A DNA stretch of 64,000 nt from Molanna angustata (Eukaryota > Arthropoda > Insecta > Trichoptera > Molannidae), in NCBI GenBank assembly GCA_963576475.1, contig OY754980.1, positions 4,338,306 to 4,402,305 on the forward strand. The letters are read 5' to 3'. Made by a program: the position numbers and the translations under genes. Below, one piece after another: positions 18,809 to 29,689 of this stretch (positions are counted from its first letter, which is position 1; the number at the start of each line of letters is the position of its first letter). The notes beneath the pieces were generated by a model. It was not told the origin of the DNA and ran no database searches. It saw only the letters and a program-made list of their open reading frames with translations.

Positions 18809-20884
18809 TTAACGGGAATCTTCTAAAAGTAAGGCACCATATCTATGACAGAAAACCTTAAAAGCTTTATAATTTTTCTTCGAGATCACAAAATCCGCAT
18901 GACCAATGGGACCTTGAAGAGGCCCACGGACAGCAACGAGGAGCTCCGATCTATATGAGGACACCATTGGGTGGCAACATTCCCAAAGGATATGTTCCGA
19001 AGTTTGGTCCGGGTATTGACAGAAATGACATGAAGCAGATGAGGCAATGTTAAATCGGTGAAGATAACTTTTAAAGTTTCCGTGTCCTGTGAAAATTTGG
19101 GAAGTCCAAAAGTCTGGAACAACCCAGGGAGATTTAAGACGATACCTCACGTCGGGAAAAAATAAGTAGGTAATTCTTCCCACTGAGCAGGCCGTCCAGC
19201 GAGTCTGCCAGATGTTCTGCAAATTTTCATTTACAGTCCTTTCAACAAAGCCGCGTGACACTCGACCCTCTGGAGGGAAGAGAGGAATATTTCCGATCAT
19301 AGAAGAACAGCCCCGCGTAAGGTTGAAAACAGCCCCTCTACGCTGAAGTTCCAGATCAAGGGGAGTCATGCCTGTCAAAATTGGCAGTGCTTCAGTGGGA
19401 CTCGTTCCATATGCTTTGGATAGAGCGATGAGAGCGAATCGTTGGCCTGAGAGCAAAATTCTACGTATATGTTGAAGCTCACAGGCGTGAGACCAACATC
19501 CTGCTGCATAGCAAGCAATGCCGAGGTAAACTGCCTTATAGAAAAGACAGGATACTTGAAACTGTAAACTCCAGTGTGCCTTGGCGATGTGTGAGATCTT
19601 TAAAAAAGCTGACTTAGCTTTGTCGACACACAATCGAGCATGGTTTTTAAAATTTGGTCCTCTTTCCAGAACAACTCCTAGGCAAGTGATTTGGTCCCGA
19701 AAACTTACATTTGTTCCTGAGAACTTAATAGACGGCTGTCTACGTAGTAAGCCTTTGAAAACCAAGCCATATGTCTTATTAGGAGCGAAGCAAAGTTTAT
19801 TTTTTACACCCCAGTCGGAAACTAAGGAAAGAGCTTGAGTAGCTGAGTTTTCAATAAATCTACGGGAATTACCACGGACGAGGATGTATGCATCATCGGC
19901 ATACGCTTGAATCGTACAATTACTGGAGAGAGGAAGATCCAGCAAGTCATCAAAAAGAATGTTCCAGAGAAGTGGACCGAGAACAGAACCCTGAGGACAT
20001 CCAATGCTTACCTGTCGCGTATGTAGAAATTGTCCCCCAGGCAGGACTATGCGGCGATTTTCAAAGTAACTCTTAACTATCAGATATATATTGCGGGGTA
20101 TATTCCTTGACTTCAGTTTATGCAAAATGAGCGGCCACCAAGCATTGTCAAATGCACCACTAATGTCAAGGGAAATAGCAATAACATATTTTTCGTCAGA
20201 ATGTCTTACAAATTCTGACATATAATTTATAGCATCGACTGTTGAAATTCCAGGTCGGAAGCCAAATTGGCGAGAAGAAAGTGGACATGAGTTAGAAAGA
20301 TGGGATTCAATTCTACTGCATATAAGTCTTTCCAGAATCTTGCCCAGAATAGGCAGGAGAGTAACAGGTCTATATGCTTTTGGGTCCGTGCTAGGACGAT
20401 CGCATCGTTTGGGAATTATAGTCATGAGGCCCGTTTTCCAAGAGTCTGGATAACAGCCTTCGTCTAAACATCTTTTTAAGAGGGAAACCATTTCAAATTG
20501 AGCCAAACGCCAACATCTTTGTATTAAAATAGAGTCGATACGGTCGAGGCCTGGGGATTTATTTAGTTTAAGGTTCCCAATAATTAAATCGAGTTCCTCA
20601 ACAGAAACTGGTGGCGAAGCGGGTGTCTGAGGAATGTTGTGTTGAAGAGCACGTACCCATTTATGAAAAACATTATCGGTAGACGGATCATCCGATGGAA
20701 TCAACGCGTCCAGAAAAACGGAAGCAGTTGAATCGAGAGACGTTGTGAACTCACCAGTAGTTGCATCGCGGATGCAAGATATTGTTGCGCCATTTCCTCT
20801 CTTAGAAGAAACGGCGCGATATACCGCACCCCATGGATCTGAAGTTGAAACCTCGGAAACCAAACGTCGCCAACTTACATACCT
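18809..20884 (-). CDS. R1-type ORF2: reverse transcriptase and C-terminal CCHC domain
   Basis: An open frame of over 690 codons (the formal ORF starts at 21007, but authentic sequence begins after the frameshift near 20885). RT blocks in order: NLKLNKSPGLDRIDS; YPDSWKTGLMTIIPK; AYRPVTLLPILGKILERLI; RQFGFRPGISTVDAI; AISLDISGAFDNAWW; GCPQGSVLGPLLWNILFDDL (about 19970-20030). The catalytic box AYADD lies at 19892-19906. A C-terminal CHFC...H....C zinc motif (about 18975-19035) is typical of R1-clade ORF2. Ends FKVFCHRYGALLLEDSR, TAA at 18811-18809. Functions as the polymerase for target-primed reverse transcription. No internal stop. Confidence 0.9.
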   Translation of the reverse strand, partial: RYVSWRRLVSEVSTSDPWGAVYRAVSSKRGNGATISCIRDATTGEFTTSLDSTASVFLDALIPSDDPSTDNVFHKWVRALQHNIPQTPASPPVSVEELDLIIGNLKLNKSPGLDRIDSILIQRCWRLAQFEMVSLLKRCLDEGCYPDSWKTGLMTIIPKRCDRPSTDPKAYRPVTLLPILGKILERLICSRIESHLSNSCPLSSRQFGFRPGISTVDAINYMSEFVRHSDEKYVIAISLDISGAFDNAWWPLILHKLKSRNIPRNIYLIVKSYFENRRIVLPGGQFLHTRQVSIGCPQGSVLGPLLWNILFDDLLDLPLSSNCTIQAYADDAYILVRGNSRRFIENSATQALSLVSDWGVKNKLCFAPNKTYGLVFKGLLRRQPSIKFSGTNVSFRDQITCLGVVLERGPNFKNHARLCVDKAKSAFLKISHIAKAHWSLQFQVSCLFYKAVYLGIACYAAGCWSHACELQHIRRILLSGQRFALIALSKAYGTSPTEALPILTGMTPLDLELQRRGAVFNLTRGCSSMIGNIPLFPPEGRVSRGFVERTVNENLQNIWQTRWTACSVGRITYLFFPDVRYRLKSPWVVPDFWTSQIFTGHGNFKSYLHRFNIASSASCHFCQYPDQTSEHILWECCHPMVSSYRSELLVAVRGPLQGPIGHADFVISKKNYKAFKVFCHRYGALLLEDSR

Positions 20885-21924
20885 TCTTCGCACGAATAAT
20901 TTCATTTTTATATAGATTGTGTGCACGTCTATAAGCAGAGTACAAGTCGAGAATAATAAACTCAGCAAAGTTCCTATTGCGTCCCAATTTAAGAGTTCGA
21001 CATGCACGTGTAACGCTGCGTTTCAAAGAATCGAGTCCTGAGTGCCACCAAGCGTTTGGTTTTAATTTTTCTGGAGTAGATCTGCCAATTGACTTTTCTG
21101 CACATATAATGATATTGTTAGTGAAATCAGAAGCAGTATCAGATATAGACATAGCATTTGGGTTAAAGCGATTCAGAAATCGAATAAATTCAGCATCAAA
21201 TTCGACAATGCGCTCACACCTCGTGCGAAAACGCCTTGGAATATGAGACTTTTGAACCGAGTCAGTATGTGAAGTAGAAATTGAAAAGACAATAAGTTCG
21301 TGATCGCTACCCGAATAATCTGTATAAACACGCCAGGAGGAAGTCTTTTGAGCTATTTGAGCCGAAGCCAAAGTGACATCGATGTGGCCAAACCCGACCG
21401 CACCAGAAAAAGTGGGAGGACTAAAGGGATCATTGATAACGGAAAGCTCGTGCCGATCTATGAAGTCCTCACAGAGTTCACCTCTTTTTACTTTCCTAGA
21501 CCCTGCAGTGGTAGAATGACACCATAGAGGGGACTCGGCATTGAAGTCACCGCCAATCAAGATGGAATCTCCACCTAGATGACTCATTACATTATCTAGA
21601 AAGCACACATACCTATGGCTCTATCGGGTCGCCAAATTTGAAGTAGGTTGATACTAGGTACATGGATTTACCTGAAAGAGAAATTTCAAGCACGACTGTA
21701 GTGCTCGAGGAAAGATGATCTAATAAAATATAAGATATTGAAGAATTAAAAATAATTATTGAAGCTAGAGGGGGTAAATCCATGGAACAGCAAGTGGCAG
21801 AAATTATACGGAAGTCTGAATCCGTCACACACATAGAGCCGTCGTATATGATATGATGCTTCTCCACAATATTATTAATAATTAGCATAATTGCTAAGGT
21901 AATATTTGATGTTCCTTTTCTCAT
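20885..21924 (-). pseudogene. R1-type ORF2: endonuclease portion, two frameshifts
   Basis: The frame 20885-21608 carries APE-type endonuclease motifs: ILIGGDFNAESPLW (catalytic Asp/Asn), FGHIDVTLAS, and YTDYSGSDHELIVF (terminal S-D-H). The connection to the RT frame is broken by one extra base near 20885 (AAGAAGG before TATGTAAG). Near 21612 the upstream frame (21613-21924, ending YLVSTYFKFGDPIEP) meets a TAG, and a one-base shift enters the downstream frame. The flanks stay open, so the breaks are recent or are sequence errors. Protein upstream of about 21924 is not recognisable. Confidence 0.8.
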
Positions 21925-22139
21925 CGTGTTTCGAATGTACCCGCCATATGATGATGAAAGAAAAATAAATAATTAATAAATAAAAAAATATGTTTAGGTA
22001 TTAATTTTTTTATATGAGTGAAAACATGTATTTAGGCATGAAACTGTATGTATCATTGTTGTTATTATTATGTATGTTTTCTAACTAAAATAAAATAAAA
22101 AATAAATAAAATAATAAAATTGTTTCTCCTGCTTTTTTA

Positions 22140-22610
22140 AATTATATATCTTTCAACATCCCTACCCATAGAACTAGACACACTCCTCTTTTCCACCTAA
22201 CCACTCAACACACCAACTATGCTCAACATGCAACAATCTACAGAATCTGTAATACACACAATAGGCATTTCCAAGAGTTCGACATATTCTTACTAAGCTC
22301 CCCCACATTTAAACAAATATATCAGACCAATGATTTATAATATATATCATTATATCAGACTTAAAATTTCATCCTCATAATCTTACTCAACACTTAATAT
22401 ACTGCACACATTTAAATATACAATTTCACACATCATTAATACAATATCTCACCATAATATGTAACTATTCCTAACTTGTGTATCATAGGTACTACAATAA
22501 CTCCAGTGACAACCTGTAATTGGCTTTAATATTACTCAAATCATCTTTATTTTATATAATTTATTATACCCTGTATGTTGTCCTTTAAATAAATACAAAA
22601 ATAAATAATT
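22140..22610 (+). mobile_element. LINE 3' end (HRTNYAQN family)
   Basis: The + frame 22157-22341 reads NIPTHRTRHTPLFHLTTQHT, NYAQHATIYRICNTHNRH, then FQEFDIFLLSSPTFKQIYQ and a stop. It is very similar to the minus-strand ORF end at 63760-64000, and more distantly to 45159-45347. An AT-rich 3' UTR follows, ending in AAATAAATACAAAAATAAAT near 22590-22608. No RT core. Confidence 0.75.
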
Positions 22611-22654
22611 GTCCATCTGCTCCTAGAAGGCCACAAACATCTTTGTTTTGTCAT

Positions 22655-23245
22655 CTACGTGGGTTCGTTTATTAAGAATTTCCCAGTCACACTGGCCAGG
22701 AACCATTGGACATGCTGGGAGGTGCTCGCTGTTCTGCGTTTATCCGCAGTCGCATATCTCGTATTCAGCCGTTCCCCATCTCGGGAGGTTTTTCCTGTAC
22801 GACCGACCCCAGTCGTTATCCTATTGAGGGTTTTCCACATTGGTCACGGTTGGCCATGTCCTGGGCATGGCAGTTCTTCCGTAGGTGTATTAAAAATGGC
22901 CCCCTGTGTGCCTGCCCTCCGTTTGTCTCTCCACTACTACTCTTGCAGTATTTGGAGCATACGTCTCTGCTAGGGGTTTGGTCGTGTTTAGGAAACTCCT
23001 CTGAAATTTGAGGCGTCCAGGTGGTGGTTGGTGTCCATACAGCATGTCTCTGTGACCTGTTTGCTCCTTTCCTCTCACCTGATTGATGTTTGGTGGGGTA
23101 ATTCCATTGAGAGCGTACAGCTTACTAGAGGGTGTTGGTTTGAGGCATCCCGCTATCAATATATTTGCCTCGTTTAGGGAGGCATCCATCCTCTGTACGT
23201 GATATCCATCTAACGGGGCAAGCATATTCTTCAGTAGCATTCCTT
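22655..23245 (-). mobile_element. LINE ORF C-terminus (ISGCLKPTP family), degenerate
   Basis: Minus-strand frames contain AGCLKPTPSSKLYALNGITP (about 23090-23160), GRLKFQRSFLNTTKPLAE, and MWKTLNRITTGVGRTGKT (about 22790-22840), in the same order as 42180-42762 and 27509-28245. Frameshifted; the Cys/His knuckle is largely lost. Confidence 0.75.
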
Positions 23246-24005
23246 CTCACTTCGTCCTCACCATGAGCATTTTAAGGGTCTCGAATAGTTTGGGGCCCGA
23301 TATATGTTGTACAGATGCTTGTTAGTTCGAAAGCATCGCTGATCACCCTTTCCTTTCAAAGATGTCCAGCATCTCTGCCATCAATTAGTGTAAGCCCCTC
23401 ACACTTATCATGTATTCGCATTTGATCATTTTTTCAAACAAATTAAATTTTCAACACATCATTTACGTAGTTGTATGACTTTCAATACTATAGATTATTT
23501 TTAATATTGAAAATTTTTGCGTTTAATGTCAACATTGACATCTCATCTGATCTTGATAATGTGAGCTGTGGTGTATTTCTAAGGTCTAGTAGGGTGTTAC
23601 TAATCTTCAAAAACTTGTTAAAGAATTAATACAATTAAAATAAATCAATTTATTTGTGTGAATTCCGTTCGAGTGTTTTAATGTCAAATAGCTCCTTCGT
23701 CCAGACAGACTAAAGTTATTAATCAATGGTCATTTTGATGTACCTTCGCGACCAAATGCTTAAAAAATACGAATCGACTGTAGAAATCGTAAAACTAATT
23801 ATTATGTATAATGTATTACCGTAAAACATTGATTTTTATAACAGAATATTAAAACCCGGTTAAATGTTTTAACTTGTTGGTAATGTATGTCACCCCAAAA
23901 TATTATTCCGATAGCCTACACAATGAGGTTGATTAATTCTCTTGATTATAATATTAATTGTTATTCACTCATTCTTACAGGGGCCTAGTAAAAATGTCAA
24001 AACCA
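23246..24005. other. No gene recognised
   Basis: AT-rich spacer. 23240-23420 is slightly more GC-rich and may be diverged LINE sequence, but no motif could be read. Confidence 0.4.
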
Positions 24006-24195
24006 GCAGGTCAAATAGTAATTTAACATGCACCAAATTACAAGTTGCCACATTCTGTAGACTCACGATATTAATCGTTTGACAGATCCAGATTGAAAGC
24101 ACAAATAAAAACTGTATCTCCATCGAATTGAGGAATTGAGCCCGAGATTTTTGGATCAGTAGTCAGATACCTAACCAACTAAATTACGATGGTCG
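24006..24195 (-). mobile_element. tRNA-derived SINE (SINE-2)
   Basis: Minus-strand copy: the tail at 24010-24100 (TAACATGCACCAAATTACAA, GCCACATTCTG, GACAGATCCAGATTG), and a degenerate head near 24120-24195 (GAGCCCGAGATTTTTGGATC, CCTAACCAACTAAATTACG). Confidence 0.75.
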
Positions 24196-24302
24196 ACTGT
24201 GCATGTAAGAATGAATAAATATTAAATTTAATAGATATTGTGAGTAGAAGAAGATAAATGTATTACGATGGTTCTGACACATTGAAATAATGAGTGATGA
24301 AT

Positions 24303-24565
24303 GAACGATGGTCCTACGCCATCTGGAACAACACATCCACACTCCTCACTCTAGTACATTCCCTACTCTTTCACGACGTCTGCCTTCTGCCAGGTCCACG
24401 CCGTCCCGCAATCTTGTCCATCAGCAACAGTCGGAGGACCTCATATTTCGGCCCACGCAGGATGTGACCAAGATAGGAGACATTGCAAATCTTATCATAT
24501 ATCAAGAGTTCTCTGCTGATGTTAGGTCTTCTCAGAACCAGAAAACCATGTATACGAGGCTGAAA
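24303..24565 (-). mobile_element. LINE ORF fragment (YLGHILRG family)
   Basis: The minus frame includes NVSYLGHILRGPKYEVLRLL followed by MDKIAGRRGPGRRQTS. The YLGHI.RG.KYE.LRL...GKI.G.RG.GRR..S pattern is the post-RT region of a known insect LINE type. The unrelated RTE tail at 24645-24757 follows on the other strand. Confidence 0.7.
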
Positions 24566-24644
24566 CGAAGGGAATGGCACTATTGCATAAATGGGATGGT
24601 AAAAATAAATAACGAACCAATAAAAGCAAAATAGGTATAGTAAA

Positions 24645-24757
24645 ATAACGTGTATGAGTCGATGCATGGACGTGAATGAAGTGAGAAATGTATGTCAAGC
24701 AAGAGTGATCCGGTGTACATTTCTCTCTGTCTATCCCTTATAGGGTGATGGCGTGAA
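24645..24757 (+). mobile_element. RTE-like LINE, degenerate 3' end
   Basis: The + strand encodes CMDVNEVRNVCQARV and FLSVYPL before the tail, colinear with MNVDEARDACQDRK...VLSAYPARDKA at 9131-9230. GGTGATGGCGTGAAGGTA sits at the 3' end. An old copy. Confidence 0.6.
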
Positions 24758-25332
24758 GGTAAAGGACTAATGGTCACTTTCACCAAAGTAACTTAAACCT
24801 ACCTACCAAAGTAGCTATTTCATAAGCTTAGGCACTAGGCAGTTCTTAACGTATCTATTAGTATCTACATTAAGTCTATTGTATTTTCCTAGCTAGGAAT
24901 GAAATATAAGCCAATAAATAAGCTATAGAGCCCTTGGGGTGATCTTGTATCACAAAACGGCACCTTATATATTCTAATTATTACTAAGATTATTAGAACC
25001 TACCTACCTAGTACTGCCGGCTACGCCAGCGACGCAATATATACATATGTACATTTTGTCCCTATGGTACAATATTCACTCTAATCCAAACCTGTCGCAG
25101 TACCTACCTTAAAAACAAATTCACTTATTTATCCAATCATAGACTTCGACTCCGATCTGCTGAACATACGACACTATCCATTCCTGTGCATAACACAGAA
25201 ATTTTCATAGCTCGTCGTTCGAAGTACAATCAGCAAGACTATGGAATAGCTTTAGTCCGGATATTGCGTCGTCTAACTCACTTTGTATTTTAAAGAAAAA
25301 ACTAAAGAAGGAATATTTATTACTTAACACCT
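24758..25332. other. No gene recognised
   Basis: AT-rich with many TAGGTA/ACCTACC motifs. 25085-25320 may be a diverged LINE C-terminus (ANSPYFKEK-like), but no motif is secure. Confidence 0.35.
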
Positions 25333-25432
25333 GGGGGGCAAGTCTGGTTCGACCGGCGAAATCAAAACCTTAGTGATTACCTACCCATATCACTGGGGTT
25401 TTGATTTCGCCGGTCGAACCAGACTTGCCCCC
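25333..25432. mobile_element. Palindromic MITE (foldback family), short copy
   Basis: A near-perfect 100-bp palindrome: GGGGGGCAAGTCTGGTTCGA and CCGGCGAAATCAAAACC on the left are mirrored by GGTTTTGATTTCGCCGGTCG and AACCAGACTTGCCCCC on the right. The central CATGATAT-type segment is reduced. Same family as 60035-60209, 49533-49704 and 12928-13031. Confidence 0.9.
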
Positions 25433-26894
25433 TTGATCTCTATTTCCTATCCTTGTACTATCCAAATCCTTTTTCGCTGATTTTTTTTAATATTTATTTT
25501 AGTGTAATGTATTTTTTATTTGTTTATTCTCATTATTTCATTCTTTTGTTGATGTACATATACAATTTTACTTTGGCGAAATTCACCATAAGTTTTGTAA
25601 AGAAATACTAATGAAGTAGGATAGTTGTTTTTTTAAATTAACTCCATAATAAAATTGTCCGACTTGCCAGAGATAATATTTAAATAAACCGAATTTGGAC
25701 GGAGACAAAAGCGCGAGTGTTCCCAATATAATCTCATATTTTTTTCTTCTTGTTCATTTCCCAAATGAAAACACCCGGAAAAGTGGAGATATAAAAGCGA
25801 TACTCTAACTGTCTCTTGAGTATTATGTGGGTATATAATATTGTTTCTGGGTCACGATGAGAAGACGGTGCGACCTAATTTTTAAAAGTCACAAAAGAGC
25901 CCTCATATCTCTGACACTACTCCAGAAAACTGAGATGGCGATGAGGAATACGTAATATTTTAAATGTGCCAGTTCTGTATGGTTAAATACGGGAAAGTAT
26001 ACTTAAGTAGGTTTGGAATGTTCTAGGCTTCGAATGACGTGATCGTTGATTAAATAATAAGCGGAAATTTTTAAATCGAAAACATTCGATCTATTGTAAT
26101 AAATTCGGTTAATTGTCCACTCCGAATGACGTCGTTCTGATTCACGATTGTATGTCATAAAGTTGATAAATTTGGATTTGCAATATTCGTTCTATTTTTT
26201 TGTAATTAACTGGAATTAATGAATATGTGATGCTTTGAATTTCGAATGACTTCATTAATAATAATAATAAAAAAAATGTAGGCATAGTTTGAAATTTTAA
26301 AATAAGAATATTCATTTTATTCTTTTGTAATCTCGGTTTATGATGTCTTAAGCTTCGGTTGACGTCAATGTGGTTCCTTCTAAAATTTCAAATGCAATAA
26401 TAGTGAAATCTAAATTTAAAAATTTTAAATTTGGAATAATCGTTCTATTCTTTTGTAAACTTTGAAATATTTAAGGATGATGAAATTTTATGAAACTTTT
26501 TGGAATTTCTTGGAGTATTATTTTTTAATTTTGTTTTTCAAACCATATTTCGAACAATATAATTAAGATACTTAGTCGACTTTGAAGTTGGAATTTTTCA
26601 ATTCTGAACGTCTGGTTTGATTAGTATAAAAACACATACGAGTGTTTAAGATTCACTTAATATTTTTTGTCAGGATCTGGAGTAAAACGACCATAGTGAC
26701 CCATTATATTAATGGGTTTGAATTAATGGGTATAGAGTACTAATACGTGTTTCTGACACATAAAAACCACACGAGATAAGTGAGTTTGACCCATAGCAGA
26801 CATTATAACTACATAGCACAGCAATGGCGGCGATAAAAGTAGGACTTCCCGCCAATAAATAAAAATATCATACATACATATTATATGTATCTAC
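25433..26894. other. AT-rich DNA without recognised genes
   Basis: Contains a loosely repeated theme: TTC(G/T)AATGAC, TTCTATTCTTTTGTAA and AAAATTTTAAAT blocks recur between about 26030 and 26470. This suggests a very degenerate tandem repeat of roughly 100-120 bp. No coding signal. Confidence 0.4.
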
Positions 26895-26992
26895 TTCATT
26901 CATAGATACCATCATAGCATATCTCACAATCTGGGGTAACCAGCAATAACTTCACTTATAAGGGAAGGCACGACACATGCATGAAGAAAAAA
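26895..26992 (-). mobile_element. SINE-3 3' fragment
   Basis: ATACCATCATAGCATATCTC, ACAATCTGGGGTAACCAGC and GGCACGACACATGCATG match the 3' portion of SINE-3 in reverse. Confidence 0.6.
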
Positions 26993-27508
26993 CTGTACAC
27001 TTACTATGCGTATTGGAGAGTTTAGCGTTGGCCACAACCCCTTCGTTTTATCGCAGATTCCGTCACTCTAATAATATTCACGTCAAAGCGATATCTTTGT
27101 ATTCAAGTCTAGAATATATTATTTGAATGATGTATAAGTTATTTTTTAAGACTGACGTATATCAGAGGTAAATGGTAGGTATCAAATAGACAATAATATA
27201 TAGAGAAGTTATAAATAATAATATGTCAATTCGAAAAGGGACTTCTTTGACAGCTGATATTTCAAATTTATTTCTGGTGTCAAAAATTGATTGACATAAC
27301 TAATAACAATACCTAAATTTACATCGACAAGACACGATAAATTTGATATCAAATATGTAAAGATTGATATATGAAAATCTACATAAATGAGAGAAGTTTT
27401 GAAACGAAGAGAGTTGATAAGAAATAAGTCTTAGCTTTGTGTTGCGTTGCTGTGGTGGAAGGATTGGCCAGAAAATAAACACTTACTTATGTACTTTACG
27501 TGTCCGGG
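26993..27508. other. No gene recognised
   Basis: AT-rich. The minus-strand frame 27300-27482 has no recognisable feature. Confidence 0.4.
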
Positions 27509-28245
27509 TTAGATTCTGCCACTCCAGTAAGCCGCGACTTTCATCGCTTTGTCATTGGCCATAATCAGGTCCCTAGGTGTACAGCCTCCCCTCATCAGTG
27601 GACACATCAGTAGGTGGCTGTCATCCTGGGTTTCGCCACAATCACAACAAACATCATCATCTGCAGGCAGGTACCCTCACCTCTTGAGGTTCTTCTTGCA
27701 TCGAGTGACACCAGCTCTCAGCCTATTGAGGGTAGTCCAAATAGAGTATGGGAGATGTTCGCCCAATCGTGCACCCTCTTGTAAGTCAGTCTGTGACGTC
27801 GCTCCAAAATCCACCTTCCATAGCTCTTCTCTCCGTTGCTGTGAGGTCTCAACAGGGGAGGTAGTTTTGATAAAACTATTTCTAGACTTGAGACGCGACG
27901 TAACTGGCTGATGGTGGTGCAGGTGATGGGTGTCTTCGGTCGTGAAATTGTTCGTATCTCTCCGCATCTGCCGCAGTCCTTCGTCGTATGTAAGGTGGAG
28001 CGATTCCGATTATTGGGTATAGCTTTTCGATTGGTGTTGGCTTTAAACATCCAGAAATTATTCGTACCGTTTCGTTTATCGCTATATCCACATGTTTGGA
28101 GTGAGCAGACTTCTGCCAAACCGGACACGCATACTCGACAGCCGAAAGGCAGAGGCCCTGTGCCGAGGTTCTTAACACTGATGGTGCCGCACCCCATGCA
28201 GTTCCTGTGAGCTTTCGCAATATATAAAAATAAATCAACTGCAAA
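27509..28245 (-). mobile_element. LINE ORF C-terminus (ISGCLKPTP family)
   Basis: Minus strand: LTGTAWGAAPSVLRTSAQGL, LCLSAVEYACPVWQKSAHSK, NETVRIISGCLKPTPIEKLY, IIGIAPPYIRRRTAADAERY. After a shift near 27890 it reads LKSRNSFIKTTSPVETSQQR, WTTLNRLRAGVTRCKKNLKR. After a shift near 27670 it reads VCCDCGETQDDSHLLMCP, then AAYWSGRI and TAA at 27511-27509. The CDCG......HLL.CP knuckle is intact. It extends further 5' than the 42-kb copy. Frameshifts make it non-functional. Confidence 0.85.
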
Positions 28246-28519
28246 ATAAATAGGTAAATAAATCACCATGCACTCGCAGAAGATTATTTAAATGCGTTGC
28301 TGACACAATAGAAGAAGAAAAAGTGATTTTCATCTTGGTACAAATATTTATTTAAGTAAATCTTATATCACAAGCACAGGTAAAACTGAAAAATCTTAAA
28401 ATTATTCCAAATATTCCGACTGTCATTTCTTGATGGTATTCCATTGTCAATTATATTAAATGACATAAAATATCAGCATTTTTCAATCTGTCGATTGAAA
28501 TGCCTTCCAAAATGTAGAA

Positions 28520-28735
28520 TTTCATAATAAATATGAAAAATATGAACACATATTTTTTCCACAACGAATTTATTTGACTTCCGACGACCGTTTCGGCTTA
28601 CAAGGCCATAATTAACTGATTGATTATTACAGATATTGGCTGATTATACCAGTTGATTATGGCCTTGTAAGCCGAAACGTTCGTCGGAAGTCAAATAAAT
28701 TCGCTTTGGAATATATATGTGTTCATATTTATCAT
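28520..28735. mobile_element. Foldback element (about 200 bp, long terminal inverted repeats)
   Basis: The left arm, 28540-28610 (CGAATTTATTTGACTTCCGA, CGTTTCGGCTTACAAGGCCATAA), is mirrored at 28655-28728 (TTATGGCCTTGTAAGCCGAA, CGTCGGAAGTCAAATAAATTCG). The outermost GAACACATAT and ATATGTGTTC also pair. Arms are about 80 bp with a short AT-rich loop. No coding capacity. Confidence 0.9.
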
Positions 28736-28756
28736 AGTTATTACTTAAAATATTTA

Positions 28757-28915
28757 AGATGAATTGAGGCAGAGCGGTTAGTGCTAGTAATAAAGGGTTA
28801 GTTATCAAATGGACGCGAGTTCGAATCCTGTCACGACCGATTTCGTTCATCCTTAATTAAGGGTATATATGAGTATGTATATGTAATTGTTACAAGAACA
28901 TATTCATACTCTAAA
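28757..28915 (+). mobile_element. tRNA-derived SINE (SINE-1), diverged
   Basis: GAGGCAGAGCGGTTAGTGCT, GACGCGAGTTCGAATCCTGT and CGACCGATTTCGTTC are followed by a short tail GTATATGTAATTGT...ACATATTC. There is a small insertion between the A and B boxes. Confidence 0.8.
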
Positions 28916-29149
28916 AAAATCCCGTTTTTCCACTAATGAATTAATATACTTGACCACTGACGCGTTTCGCTCAAAGAATGGAAATTCCAAGAAAGTTCTA
29001 AGTAAAAAAAACTCATTTTTAACATTTTTCCTTTTATAAACGTTATTATGTTAAATAATTTTTCAGTTTCTTTCCTTCTTTTAGTAATTAACCAGTTGTT
29101 TGCTATAGCTTTTGATTTGTTATGTGAGTGGGTTATTAATAATAATAAT

Positions 29150-29640
29150 AATAAGGACAATTTATAAAGCGCCGTTTAGTGACAACCGTGGTCACCTCAA
29201 GGGCGCTTTCAGTTTGCAAAAAAATAATTTAAAATTAGTCCTATAGCTAACACATTGAAAATGGTGAAACATTAAACTTTAAAAAATTCAATAAGTTAAA
29301 ATTAAGTTAAAATTAGTCCTATAGCTAACACATTGAAAATGGTGAAATATAAAACTTAAAAGATACCTAGAAATCACAAATTAATCTTGTTACATAATCC
29401 AGATGAAATTAATTATAAAAAATAGTCGATTCAAAGTAAACTGGCATAATATTTAGTATCTACACATAATATTATTGAACGGATGAAGGACAATCTGGAT
29501 ACGACTTGCGGAAAAGATGAGTTTTTAATTTCTTCTTGAATTCATTGATATTTTCGGCACATCTTATATCCATTGGAATATTGTTCCATGACTTTGGTCC
29601 AGAAACGCCAAAAGATCGATGTAGGTATTATGGATGAAAA
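29150..29640 (-). mobile_element. L2-like LINE 3' end
   Basis: Near-identical over long stretches to 38340-38760: GCGCCGTTTAGTGACAACCG, GGTCACCTCAAGGGCGCTTT, TCCTATAGCTAACACATTGA, and the ORF end GAATTCATTG...CATCTTATATCCATTGG. Bounded on its 3' side by an AATAATAAT repeat tail (29140-29156). An internal duplication of the AAAATTAGTCCTATAGC block occurs near 29235 and 29310. Dead fragment. Confidence 0.85.
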
Positions 29641-29689
29641 GTCTGTTTTAAAGATGTTTAATATTTTAGGTCCTATATCCGTGTAATTT

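Larger units (their letters stand above)
18550..21960 (-). mobile_element. R1-clade non-LTR retrotransposon, copy A (5' truncated)
   Basis: The best-preserved element of the window. On the minus strand: the C-terminal portion of an APE-type endonuclease (about 21924 to 20885), a full reverse transcriptase, a C-terminal CCHC motif (ORF ends 18809), and a 3' UTR to about 18550. The 3' UTR recurs at 10430-10530/11546-11725 (copy B) and 50268-50393. ORF1 and the first part of the endonuclease are missing. No 28S rDNA target or TTAGG telomeric array is present, so the insertion is not at a known site-specific R1/TRAS/SART target. Confidence 0.9.

Noticed and set aside
20885..20890. Programmed ribosomal frameshift joining endonuclease and RT frames of the R1 element
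   Set aside because: R1 endonuclease and RT belong to a single ORF2. A second unrelated shift near 21612 and no slippery heptamer favour mutation or sequencing error.
18550..21960. Site-specific R1 in 28S rDNA or a telomeric TTAGG array
   Set aside because: No rRNA sequence and no TTAGG/CCTAA arrays were seen at either flank.
27718..28269. 183-residue minus-strand ORF as a separate gene
   Set aside because: It is an alternative frame over the LINE C-terminus at 27509-28245; the LINE motifs lie in the other frames.
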